A DNA stretch of 64,000 nt, from contig JANDJZ010000039.1 in NCBI GenBank assembly GCA_027943245.1, positions 1 to 64,000 on the forward strand, in the 5' to 3' direction. Shown here piece after piece: positions 46,700 through 56,840 of the stretch (positions are counted from its first letter, which is position 1; each line of letters begins with the position of its first letter). This DNA comes from Acanthamoeba sp. SK_2022b (lineage: Eukaryota > Discosea > Longamoebia > Acanthamoebidae). The notes beneath the pieces are model-generated. The model worked only from the letters and a program-made list of their open reading frames with translations, did no database searches and had not been told where the DNA came from. Made by a program: the position numbers and the translations under genes.

Positions 46700-47671
46700 C
46701 GATGCCTTGGTCAGTCGGGCGGCGAGCCCACCCCCAAGGGCAAGTCCAGTGCTGGGCGCCTCACCTACGAATCCCAGAAACTTGTGCTCGACCTCGTTGT
46801 CGCCCTTGCCTCGCTGCTTGGCGAAGCGAGGCGCCTGCGCAGTCGATGATGTCGCGTGAGCGAACCGACGACACACGACACACAAGCACGCGTGCTGCGG
46901 AGGGAGGCCACGTACGCCGTTGTCGAGTATCCATCGATACTGGCCGTCGTAACGCAACATCTCGTACTCCATGGAGAAGGGCTGGCGGGCCTCAAAGGCC
47001 TTGACGTAGATGTCGCAGCAGCCCGCTCGCTGCTCGGGCCGCACGTCCTCCAACCACCCGTAGCCACGCTCTTGCTCGTACGTGCGGCCCGTGAAGTTGA
47101 ACCACGTCTTGTTGAAGTACGTGCACTCCGTCGTGAGATCTGTTTTGCGAATGCAGGGCCAAAAAGATGCATGGATGGATGAGCAGGGTGCCAAGTAGAA
47201 GATCAAGAACGAAGGGTTGGGGGGGGGAGACTGACCTGACATCCAGATCATGACGGGCGAGCAGTCGGCTACGTGCGCCCAGCGCTCCTCGCTCTCGGCC
47301 AGCTCGTGTCGTGTTTCGTGGAGGGTGTCCTCCAGCAGGCTTCGCTGCGCGTCGGACTCAGCAAGACGCGCCCGCATCTGGGCAAGCTCCTCCTTCAACT
47401 TCTGCTTCTTCTCTCTCCTCCTCTTCTTCCTTTCCTTCTCATCTTTCTTGGATTCTACGGCCTCCACATTTAAAGGTACTATCGGGTTGACTTCCTCTCG
47501 AGGCGTAAGCTCGCCACTTTCCTCTTCCATCCTTTGCTGCCTCTCCATCTCCAGATTCTGTAGCTCATCTCGCCCCAACCTCAGTGATTCCTTTCCCGTT
47601 TGGCCGTCATCGTCGAGAGTTTCTTCGTGTTGCTGCTCCTCGTCGCCCCGCCATCTACTCCTCGATTTCAT
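43846..47671 (-). CDS. Soluble hybrid histidine kinase (PAS - HisKA - HATPase - receiver)
   Basis: Two-component sensor kinase. It starts [20 protein letters not shown]; no membrane helix is seen. Order: a coiled coil ([20 protein letters not shown]), a PAS domain ([38 protein letters not shown]), and HisKA with spliced [17 protein letters not shown] carrying the phospho-acceptor His. The ATPase has N box [18 protein letters not shown]1 RDTGIGIP and G2 [15 protein letters not shown] long charged linker with a (KE)n tract follows, then a receiver with [14 protein letters not shown], phospho-acceptor Asp in [27 protein letters not shown] and DDFLAKPLSL. Stop 43848-43846. All catalytic residues seem intact, so autophosphorylation and internal relay are expected. 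The ATP lid region carries a Pro/Asp-rich insertion (near 45780-45560). Confidence 0.92.
44557..44632 (+). repeat. (TTCTCC)n hexanucleotide repeat coding for (KE)n
   Basis: About 12 to 13 units lie inside the histidine kinase coding sequence, encoding an alternating Lys-Glu run between the ATPase and receiver domains. The frame is kept because the unit is a multiple of three. Confidence 0.95.
45274..45352 (+). repeat. (TGTC)n(TG)n compound microsatellite
   Basis: About six tgtc units followed by about 14 tg units, in the histidine kinase intron after FNGV. Confidence 0.9.
46669..46698 (+). repeat. (AC)n dinucleotide run
   Basis: About 15 AC units in the histidine kinase intron before the exon [13 protein letters not shown]. 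Confidence 0.9.
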
Positions 47672-48832
47672 GGCCCCCAGCTCTTGGGGCAAAGTGAAGC
47701 TTCACGAACGGATGATGCCGCGGAGCTGGTTGCGATCGCAGAGTTAGCACGGTTGCATTCTATCAAATCGAAATCTACCACCGCGCAAGTGGCACGTGCA
47801 CGTTCATGAACACGCGCCACTTGTACAAGCGCCACTCGCCACACGTGATATTAAGTCGCGTGGGAGAAAAAAACTGATGAAAATCCTAGAAAACATAACA
47901 ACACGCCTATCTGGTCTTGTGTAGCGAGGGGTGCACACCTGAGGGTGGGCACGTTGAGAAGGGCCGCAGTGTCTGCCCACACAATCAAGTGAGGAAATGA
48001 CTGGTTCGCGGCGCTGTAAGCTGGGCCAGTTGAGTTGTTTGTTCGACTTGACGCCGAGTGGCACGATCTGCCGAGCTGGGATGACCCTCCGCTCGTCTCC
48101 CTTTGGCTCGGGTTTTCCGTTCACCTTCCTTTGTGGTGGCCTCGCGCGCTTGCGTTGTAGCTCGCTACCGCCTGTTACCCTTCTCGCTGGCTTGGAGAGC
48201 GCAACCTGCTAGCTGGTGTGGATGACCAACAAGTGGGAGGTTAGAAGAACAAGGTGAGAAGGTGTTCCTCCCAACAGGTCTGGCAAAGGACAATGGGACG
48301 ACAATGACAGCATGACAGTTCATTTGGAGTGGACTCATCACAGTATTCTGTGGATTGAGGGGATCGCCCCACCAGCCCCCAACGGGGTACAGCATGTGAG
48401 CCCTTCACTAACACGTCAGTCGAGCAGCGGGTAAGGCTAAAGGTGCACAAAACAACGGAAGGCTGGCAGACAGGTGAAACGTACACCCTGCCCATCTACT
48501 GGTCGGAAGCACATCCGGCGGAGGGGCACACCACATGCTCCTTCTTCGGGTCGTACCAAGACGCCACCGTCACTCTTGTGCAGATGCAGCCCAGATGACG
48601 ATGTCTGGCCGAGAGGCTTGACGCGGTGACTGGCCGTCAAAGCCAGGGTGGCCTAGGCAACTGGTCCGAGAGCCTGAAAGACAAGGACCAGAGTCTAGAA
48701 GGAGATATGGGCATGATAGAGCCTAGAGCCCTCTCCGTGGCACTAACATGAGGCGGGAGCGGAACGCTGTGTGCAAAAACGGTGGTGTTGGATTGGTTGG
48801 GCGAACACAGGAGGGTGGTTTAATGGAAGAGA
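47672..48832. other. Intergenic region without recognised gene
   Basis: 1.16 kb between two minus-strand genes. It must hold the histidine kinase promoter. Only short frames without similarity to known proteins are present, there is no tRNA, and no repeat beyond weak word similarity (gttcctccca) to 5818-5826. Confidence 0.5.
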
Positions 48833-51117
48833 TCAGCGCAGTTCGACGCCCAACTTGACCGGCACCTCGTCGCGCACCTTGCCCTGAAGTTCGTTGATCT
48901 CCTCGTTCGTGAGCGACCTTTGCGGGCGTGCAAACGATGACAGCGAGCCACGAGCAGAAACCAAGACCAATCGGAACGTGAGCAAATGAGCGAAGGAGAG
49001 CGGATGGGGGGGGGGGCGTGTGACGGACCTGTCCATGGACCTGTAAGTGATGCGGAAGCAGAGGGAGGTGCGGTTGGTCTTGGGGTGGGTGAACTTGTCC
49101 ACCACCTCCACGCATTCCACAAGGTCGCCCGCAATCTGAAGATGCGTGTGTGTGGCGTCAGCACCATACACACGGAATCAGCGGAAAGAGCGTGCAGCAG
49201 CGAACCTGGCCCACGAGTTCGAAGAAGGCGTTCTCGTGGAAGTGAGAGGGCACCCAGAAGGCGATGTCCTTGTAACACGGCGGGAACTTGCTGTAGGATT
49301 GGAACTTCACGTTCTCGCCTTCAGCCGCCACACAGCAGATGCGATGCGGGGGGACGGGGAGGGAGAGGTCAGGCCGGCTATGCAAGCTCAGCGCTATTGG
49401 CGGGTGTGTGTGTGGAGAGCGGTACCGGTAGCGAACTGGTCGAGGAAGCGCCTGTCCTGCGACCAGAAGAGGCGGATGTCAGGAATGTCGAAGAGCACCA
49501 TGGCCAGCCGCTCCAGGCCCAACCCGAACGCCCACCCTACGTTGCCCTCGGCGCCATAGCCTCCATCTTCATTCCCAGTCAAGTATGATTTAATTAGTTT
49601 TTTTTAAAACAGAAAAAAGAAAAACTAGAAAACAATAAATAATATTGGAAGAAGGGAAACCTTGGCTGATGGGCATCCCGCAGTTGCGGACGATCTGCGG
49701 GTTGACGATGCCGCAGCCCAGGACTTCGAGCCACTTGTTCTCGAAGAAAATCTCCATTTCCCACGACGGGTGGGTGAAGGGGAAGTAGGCGTCCACCCAT
49801 CTGACGAGAGAAAGGTACAACAACATCAACCACAAACAAGAGCGGCACGTCAGGCACTACAAAATCAAGTGAGATAATTTTACAACTAAAATCAAATTAT
49901 ATGTATATATTAAAATAAATATATATATATATATATATTAAAAAAAATACGCGTACCGCACTTGCACTTGGCCGAACACGGCGCTGACCATGCCCTCGAG
50001 GGCGTCCTTCATGTCGGCAGCGACGAACTCCTCCGGGGACTTGTTCTGCGCCTGGAGCTGCTCGGGCGTGAAGATGCGCACTCCCTCCATTTGATGGAAG
50101 ACCTGGCGCCCAAATCACACGGTTGCGGCGTTGAGAAGAGAGAGATGTGTGCGTGCGTGTGCGGATAGCGTACGGGGTAGTGAGTCTTGTCGATGGCGTC
50201 GCGACGGTAGACGTCGCCGGTGACCAGGAAATGGCGCTCGCCGCTTCGCATCAACTCGGCCTGATGGGCCGACGTGTGCGTGCTGTTGGACGCGCCCGAG
50301 GTAAGTTTGTGAGACGGCAGCCAGCAAAAGGAGCCTGCAATCACACACGAAGGGAAGGCCCCGAACCGCAGCAAGGTGGACTTGTTGAGGTAGTACGTGT
50401 CGTTGGCGCTGCGGCCCACGTGGTCCACGGGGAACAGCAGATCATCAAAGTTTTGCTGTTGAATTGATCCGAACGGGCCCAGCGGTTGTCAGAGACCCAA
50501 CAATTGAACGAACGAACGAACGGTACGGGAGTGGTGCACGCACCTTGACGGACACGACCGGCTTGAAGGAATCGTAGATGTTGAAGAGCGGCTTGTTGTC
50601 CTCCTTCTTGTACTTGTTGGTGAAGTAGGTCTCGATCCGCTTCTTGATCGTGTTCAGTGGGTGCTTGTCCTCCTTGTGCAGGTTGGTCCCTGAACGTGCC
50701 ACCGAACCGCGTGCACGTCAGCGCGCACGGCCGCATTGCATGTGCGTGTGCGAAAGAGAGAGAGAGAGAGAGATGGGTATGTCACACAACGTCTGCGTAC
50801 CAATCTTGCTCAGGATGCGATCGGTGACGTTGGTCACCTCGTCCTGCTCGATGCCGTGATCTGCAGCACGGACATGAGGTGGGCCACACGGTGAACGGCA
50901 CTGTAACGTGAAATGAAGAGGAAGGGGTGGGAGGAACTACCCTTGAAGGAGAACGAAGCGGCGTAGAAGCGCTTGGCCGCCGAGCCCAGGCGGAAGGGCT
51001 GGGCCTGCTCCAGCAGGTAACCGCTGGTCGCTAGCGCATTACCAGAAGCGGCACCCAGACCCCTCGGCCGCAGCTGAACAGATAGGCCTGCCGCCACATT
51101 ACCATAAATGATTCCAT
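48833..51117 (-). CDS. Phenylalanyl-tRNA synthetase, mitochondrial monomeric type
   Basis: Class II synthetase charging tRNA-Phe. The start at 51117 ([14 protein letters not shown]) is the best ATG; the N-terminus is Arg-containing and lacks acidic residues, as expected for a mitochondrial targeting peptide, but the first join (near 51020) is uncertain. Body: [92 protein letters not shown] (motif 2), [53 protein letters not shown] (motif 3) and [19 protein letters not shown]. The C-terminal ferredoxin-fold anticodon-binding domain reads [69 protein letters not shown], stop 48835-48833. The single-chain layout with this C-terminal domain marks the organellar enzyme (FARS2-like). Confidence 0.92.
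49916..49940 (+). repeat. (AT)n run in AT-rich intron
   Basis: About 11 AT units in a PheRS intron upstream of the exon encoding SAVFGQVQV. Confidence 0.85.
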
Positions 51118-51506
51118 TATTCAAAATGGTTTAAAGAATAACTGTGGGGAGGAAATGCTACGGAGTGGGTTTGAGGCGAGCGTGACACCGCCACGAGTTG
51201 CGCAGAGGGAAGATCCGGATCTCTGTGCCGCTCGCATTCTTTGTCGTTGTTTTCTTCTTCTGGATAAGAGGTTTTTCTTTTTCTTTTCATTTTTCGGCAG
51301 AGAAATATTAAGAAATAAGACATAATTCATATCCAGAGCCATAGATAAGAGCTCCAACCCCACAAGAGCGCACTTGCGTGCTCTTTCAGCCAGTGCAACC
51401 CGGCTAGTGAGGGAAAAGTCTGATGGAGCTGAAGATAGGGCTGACTGAGGCCCGGCGGTCTCTCCGGGACACTCACCATCCGTCCGCCAATGAGACCTTT
51501 TTTGAT
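51118..51506. other. Intergenic region
   Basis: 389 bp between the PheRS start and the lipase stop, both on the minus strand; holds the PheRS promoter. No gene seen. A pyrimidine/AT-rich patch lies at 51240-51320. Confidence 0.5.
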
Positions 51507-53631
51507 TCAGACGTGGTGGTGTGCTGTTGCGGGCGAAGGCGAGGCTGAAGCCACTGCTCCTGATGTCGATCGAACCTCTCGCTCGATTTGGCGATGTACC
51601 CACGACCGCGCCACGCCCCAGAAGCGCGGCAGCTGGGGGTCGGTCATGGCCACAGCAGAATAGAAGAACTGTCATGGGATCTCTCGGTTAGCCTACCGCG
51701 AACAGCCACTGCGAAGCAACGTAGCATGAGCCGGATCGATACCTGGTAGTCGTGGTTCATGTTCGTGCCGAGGTCCAGCTCGGCTTCGATCCCCACGTCC
51801 ACGGCCTTCTGGTAGTACCGCATGATGTCCCCAAGCAGCGGCTCCACGTCGCCTGCACACATCAACCGTGTAAGCCCCGGAGTGGTCTTATGGCAAAGGC
51901 AAGGCGAGGGCTCACCTGCGGTGACGAGGAGGGGCGGAAACCCCCGCAGGTCGCCATAGACCGGGCTGATGTAAGGCGAGCATATGTCGAACACGTCCTG
52001 CTCCTGTTCCCTGCTCACTGCCTCGGATCGCGCAGCGGGCGCCGCGACCTCGTCGAAGCTCACCGCGACCGGCCCCTGGTCGCGACGCTTCTCGCCGATG
52101 GCGATCTCGACCTCGCCCACCTCCGCCGCAGCTCTGGCCGCCGATCGAGCCAACAGGTTCGTGCTGCTCAGCACCGAATTGCTGCGCCGCAGACGATCGC
52201 GCCAGATCTGCGTAGGCGTGAGCTCGGCGGTTCCCGGCTCGATCGGCTCGTAGTCGACGTACAACGCCGGGACCACTCCCTTCACAGGCGGCGCCGTGCC
52301 AGACGCGGCGTCGGCGGCAGTGTGTCCCTCTGTTGGCGCCTCCGATGCCTGCGCATCGTGGCGCCCCTTCCTCTTCTTCTGCGATAGAAGGCGGCGCTGC
52401 CTGCGCTGATGGAACAGCTTTTGGATGCCGTTCCACTCCTTTCGCGTCTCCTTCTCCTTCTTCTTCGCAGCGGGCGGGTCGGTCGCCTCCAGTCCCAGGT
52501 AGGCCAGCGCGAATCTAACCACACGCACGCACACACGGCATGGGTCAGTCACCACCACCGTGGGCGCACGCATGGGAACGAGGTGCGAGGTGACGCCTAC
52601 CTGACGCTGATGTTGTACGGTCTGAACGTCATCTTACCCCAGCTATCGGGGGAGTGGACCGAACTGTTCTCGCTGACGTCGACCCTGCTCGACTCAACCC
52701 GCGGTGAAGATCGGTTCATCATCAGCCACACGGCACAATTTCCACGATTCACTCGTAAAGTAGCGGCAGATTGGGGAAGAGGGGGGAGTAGTTACCAGGG
52801 AGAGATCTGCATGGCGGCGAGGGGCATGCAGGGGTACTGGTCGGCCTGGTCCTCGTCGAGATCAAACGGTATCCGGTGCCGGCGCACCAGCTCCATTTCG
52901 AAGTCAATGGCCTTGAGCGTGGGCAGGCCCGCCGCCTCATCCTCCTCGTCGTCGTCGTCGTCCTCCTCCTCGCCGCCCCTCTCACTGTGATCCTCTGCGA
53001 CCGACCTCGTGTCAGAGCTCTCCTCCAAAGTATGGGCCTTCTCCTTCAGCTTCGCCTGATCGCCTGCCAGCGGGAGCTGCGCCTCGGAGGCGCTCGTCTT
53101 CATCACGCGGTGTCGGGCCTTCCCGGCCGAGCTCTTGAGGTCGGCCATCGACTGGCGCCGCACGAACAGCTGCCGATGCAGTCGCCGCTCCTTCTCGGCT
53201 TCCTCCTCCTCCTCCTCGCAGAAGTCCAGGTCGTCGTCCTCCTTTCGCTCCTCCTTCTGCTCGCTCGTCTCGCCCACCATCTGCTGGGCCTCGTTGACCT
53301 CCTTGCCCTTGGACGTCAGCGGGCTGGCCTCCGCGCCCACACCGGCCTCTGGCCCACCAGCGCCAGACGTCGTCGCCACGGGCTGATTCTGGTCGACCGA
53401 CCCAATCACGTCCACACAACGGTGAGCGGGGCTGGCCCGAGTAGGGGCGGGATGGGCCAAGCCTACCGGCGTGTCTGGCTTCTTGGGGCTGGCGTGGTTG
53501 TTCCCGTTCATGATCTTGAGCTCCTTCTCGAGCCGCATCTGGCGGATGAGCAACAGGAGGCTTCCCACGAGATTGCCGCCGGCGCTGTCGCCCCCCATGA
53601 TCACGTTCTGAGGCGACACGCCTGCAACCCT

Positions 53632-53701
<70 letters not shown>

Positions 53702-54877
53702 GATGTCAGTTAGCGCTCGCTCGCCACCCCTTGCTCTCGAAAGGGGGGGGGCAGTACCGCCTCCCTTGGGGCTGGTCAGCCAGAGATAGGAGTCGAGCGC
53801 CTGCTTGAGGGCGATCGGGAACGGGGCCTCGGGCGCCAGCGAGTAGTCGACCGCGAAGAATCGGATGCCGCCCAGCTTGCGGGAGAAGTTCCACAGCCAC
53901 CTGCATCGTCGTCGAACAGAAGGCGTGAGCTCCCTCCCACCCCCTACGAGGAGACGCCACGCGCTCGCGCATCGACGAACGAGGCCTACCTGCGATAAAC
54001 CGGCACGGAACCGAAGCAGAAGCCACCACCGTGAAAGTAGATGATCGTGGGCGTGTCCAGGCCGATGTCGTTCACGCCGCGAAGACTCCCGTTGGTCGCC
54101 CCGTTCATGGTCTGTCCTGGGACCGTGTCGCTGTCGAGCTTGTGCTTTGGCACGTCGCTGCCGTCAGGACGCTCGCCCCCGTGGTCGTCAAAGTCTTCGG
54201 CGTCGCCGTAGAACATGTCATTTTCCTTGCAGCTGCCGTTGGTCGAGTGGTTGTCGTCAATGTCCGAAGCCGCGGCCTCCTTCTCCTTGCCGGTGTGGTT
54301 TTGCCTGAGCTTCTTCCGCTCTCGCCTGCTGGCGCGGTGTCGACGGCGAGGCACGTAGGTGATGAACTCTGCCTTGAGCCCGTTCTTCAGTACGACCTTG
54401 GTCCTAATCGCGACCGTCATGCAACCAATCACAGACGTCGAGTGAGGTCATCGCCTCTCTTTGGGCAGGGGAAGAATGCGTCGACATTCCAAAGGGCTTG
54501 CTGGCTGTAGGTACCTGCGGAGATGCCAGCGCGGTATGGGCTGCATGGGCATGAGGTGCCGCCACTCCTGCCAGGAGAGCAGGTAGTGCTTGTCCATCTG
54601 TGCACGTGTCCGTCGCACAACAGCGTGAGCAGCGGTCTTTAGCACGTGCCATTTGCAGGAGGGAGAGGGCGCAGCGTACGAGCTCGAGCATGAGCTGGTA
54701 GAAGAGCTCGTTACGAACTGAGAAGTTGGGGTAGATTGGGCCCTTGGTCAAGCGGTGCACGAACGTGCGCGAGACGTTGGCCACAACGTGGCCGCCCAGC
54801 TGGAGTATGTGCTTCTTCATGAAAGTCCTCTTCCTTACCTTCCCCTGTTTCTTTGCTCTTTCTATCAACAGCTCCAT
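51507..54877 (-). CDS. Hormone-sensitive-lipase family alpha/beta hydrolase with large charged insertions
   Basis: Likely carboxylester or acylglycerol hydrolase. It starts MELLIERAKKQGKVRKRTFM, followed by YLLSWQEWRHLMPMQPIPRW and TKVVLKNGLKAEFITYVPRR. The oxyanion motif is TPTIIYFHGGGFCFGS, then FFAVDYSLAPEAPFPIALKQ, nucleophile motif VIMGGDSAGGNLVGSLLLLI (Ser in GDSAG), DICSPYISPVYGDLRGFPPL with LVTAGDVEPLLGD (Asp) and, after the last intron, NHDYQFFYSAVAMTDPQLPR with the catalytic His. It ends SPATAHHHV, stop 51509-51507. Between the Ser and Asp motifs lie several hundred extra residues, acidic (CEEEEEEAEKERR, EEEDDDDDEEDE) and Ser/Ala-rich, absent from usual family members; the regulatory insert of mammalian HSL sits in the same place. 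Confidence 0.88.
53634..53698 (+). repeat. (AC)n dinucleotide run
   Basis: About 32 AC units in the lipase intron just upstream (sense strand) of the exon AGVSPQNVIMGGDSAGG. Confidence 0.95.
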
Positions 54878-55401
54878 CTCTCTGTGTGTTGTGTGTTGAG
54901 TGTGGTGTGCGAGCCGGTGCCCTGTCGATGCTGGTGCTGGTGCTGTGTAGTTGAGGTGAGTGCGATTGGAATGGTCGGGTGGCCTGATACAAAAGCTGAG
55001 TGAGGATCAATGGGAAAGCGTGCTGGCGTTTGAATTATGGCGTTACGCCGACGCGTTGGTGAGCTTCGGTGCTTTTCTTTCTCGCCTTCACGATGATGCG
55101 AAACGCGAGAAGTCGTGTGGAAGGCGAGCGTACTTCCCTGGTTGCGTTACCTCCGACATTTTGCGGCCCGCAACCGGGAGTAGATGCCCTTGCGCAATGC
55201 AACCGCGTTCCACGGAACAAGCTCCTGAAGAAACCGATGAAAATGCAGCCAATTTGAATCAACTGGATATCTCTTTTCTCTTGTTTGGGCCTGTCAGTTG
55301 GTTATCACTAAGAAAATAGTATAAATGAATAATTTAGAGTAATAAACAGACGTATATACTTACAAATCAATAAAATCGGGAAAAATACAGGCGCAGTACG
55401 C
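54878..55401. other. Intergenic region
   Basis: 524 bp between the lipase start and the stop of the DRAM-like gene. It holds the lipase promoter; the AT-rich end (55300-55390) is the 3' flank of the DRAM-like gene. No gene recognised. Confidence 0.5.
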
Positions 55402-56751
55402 CTAGGCGTTGAGGTCGAGCACCTCGACGGGGATGATCTCGTGCATCTCCCGGCCCATGCTGCTGCCCTTGTTGACGAAGCGAATGCCTTGGCCTTCACC
55501 GTCCTCATCCTCTCCCTCTTCTTCTTTCGCGTGCACGCTGATGACGTTGCTGAATCGCCCGCCGGCCTCGACCTCGCCCAGGGCTCGGTCCTCCTCGTCG
55601 AAGAAGGACGTGTCGGACCGGGTGGACAGGGACGACGAGCCGCCCAGCGCGATGATCCGGTCGACGGCGTCGAACCGAAGGTGAAACGTGATGTCGACCG
55701 CGCTCAGCTCGAACGAGTAGCAGAAGAAGTGCAGCAACAGCGACAGCGTGAGGAGGTACTGGTTGATCGTCCCCACGTTGCGCAGGCCCACGTCACCCAG
55801 CTGCAGCTTGGCCAGCCCGATGAAGAGCCCCTCGACCAGCGCGAGCGGGAAGGTGCAGAAGAGGCACATGAACAACGTCGATACCTGTTACGCAAGCGAA
55901 AGCGAGCGTAAGAGAGAGAGAGAGAGGAGAGGTAAAGGCGTCGCCGACTCGTCTACCATTGATGATGATTTAAAAGGCGGTGAGTACCTTGGCATAGAAG
56001 TGGAGCTTGCCGCGAGAGCTGTGTAGGGTCTGGATGCGCCACAGGGCGTAGGTGAGAGAGGTGAGGAGGAGTCCCTGCATGATGCCCAGCACGAAGAACA
56101 TGGCCGACGCCGTGCCGTGGTAGTAGCGCGCCTCCTTGAGGTCGACCACGGCGAGGAACAGCAGACAGGCGCAGGCCAGGAGCGACAGCACGAGCGCGAC
56201 GTAGTTGGCCTTGGGGAGAATGGTCAGCATCGTGCGTTCGCTCCCAAGGACGATGATGCGCTCCCGGCGGTAGCGGCCGTCGTCGCCAGCGTCGTCGCCG
56301 GCAACGTTGATCGTGCGATCGCCGCGCGCGAAGCCGTAGTAGAAGTCGGACACGTCCTGGAATCGGTCCTTGAGGTGTCGGAACAGCATATACGCCGAGA
56401 ACGCAAACAGCATCGCCGCGCAGCTTAGTGTAAACGTGAACACATATCGCTCAGGTGCGTAGATGCCTGCCCAGGCGTTAGAATTAATTAGTTTGTTTTT
56501 GTTTTGTTGTGTTGGTTTTTTTATATTCGAAAAAATAAAAAGGTCAGTTACCGGTTTCGCTAATGTAGGGGAGTCGGCCATCTTCGTTGTGGCCAAGGGA
56601 CATGGTCAACACCCACGAGGTAGAGATGCCGCCCACCACCAAACCAAAGGCTGTGCCATCACAAGAAGAACTGAATTTGTTAATTGATGTGGAGGGATCC
56701 TGTATGCAGGCCGCAGCGCGTACCCACACGCGGAAAGACGCTGGCCTTCAT
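55402..56751 (-). CDS. DRAM/Frag1/TMEM150-type multi-pass membrane protein
   Basis: It starts MKASVFPRVAFGLVVGGIST (join across an intron in V|A), then SWVLTMSLGHNEDGRLPYIS, ETGIYAPERYVFTFTLSCAA. The phrase 'G...P.IS.tG...PE..vF' followed by hydrophobic helices is characteristic of the Frag1/DRAM/Sfk1 family, which includes lysosomal autophagy modulators and GPI-remodelling proteins. Helices: AFGLVVGGISTSWVLT, FTFTLSCAAMLFAFSAYMLF, YVALVLSLLACACLLFLAVV, TASAMFFVLGIMQGLLLTSL, TLFMCLFCTFPLALVEGLFI and YLLTLSLLLHFFCYSFELSA, so six membrane spans. The cytosolic C-tail is acidic (KEEEGEDEDGEGQG) and ends VEVLDLNA, stop 55404-55402. Exact role in the amoeba unknown. Confidence 0.75.
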
Positions 56752-56840
56752 GGCGTGGTCTGCCGGCTGAAACAAACGAGATAAATAAAAAAGCGAACAA
56801 TAAAACGAAAAAAGACAAAGAAATTAAAATAGCGGCTGAG
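56752..56840. promoter_or_regulatory. Very short divergent promoter (89 bp)
   Basis: The DRAM-like gene (minus) and the DEAD-box helicase (plus) start only 89 bp apart, so their promoters and 5' leaders must overlap. The spacer is A-rich on the plus strand (aaataaaaaagcgaacaata). Confidence 0.6.

Noticed and set aside
47997..48212. 71-residue plus-strand frame
   Set aside because: Short, without recognisable domain and without neighbouring exons.
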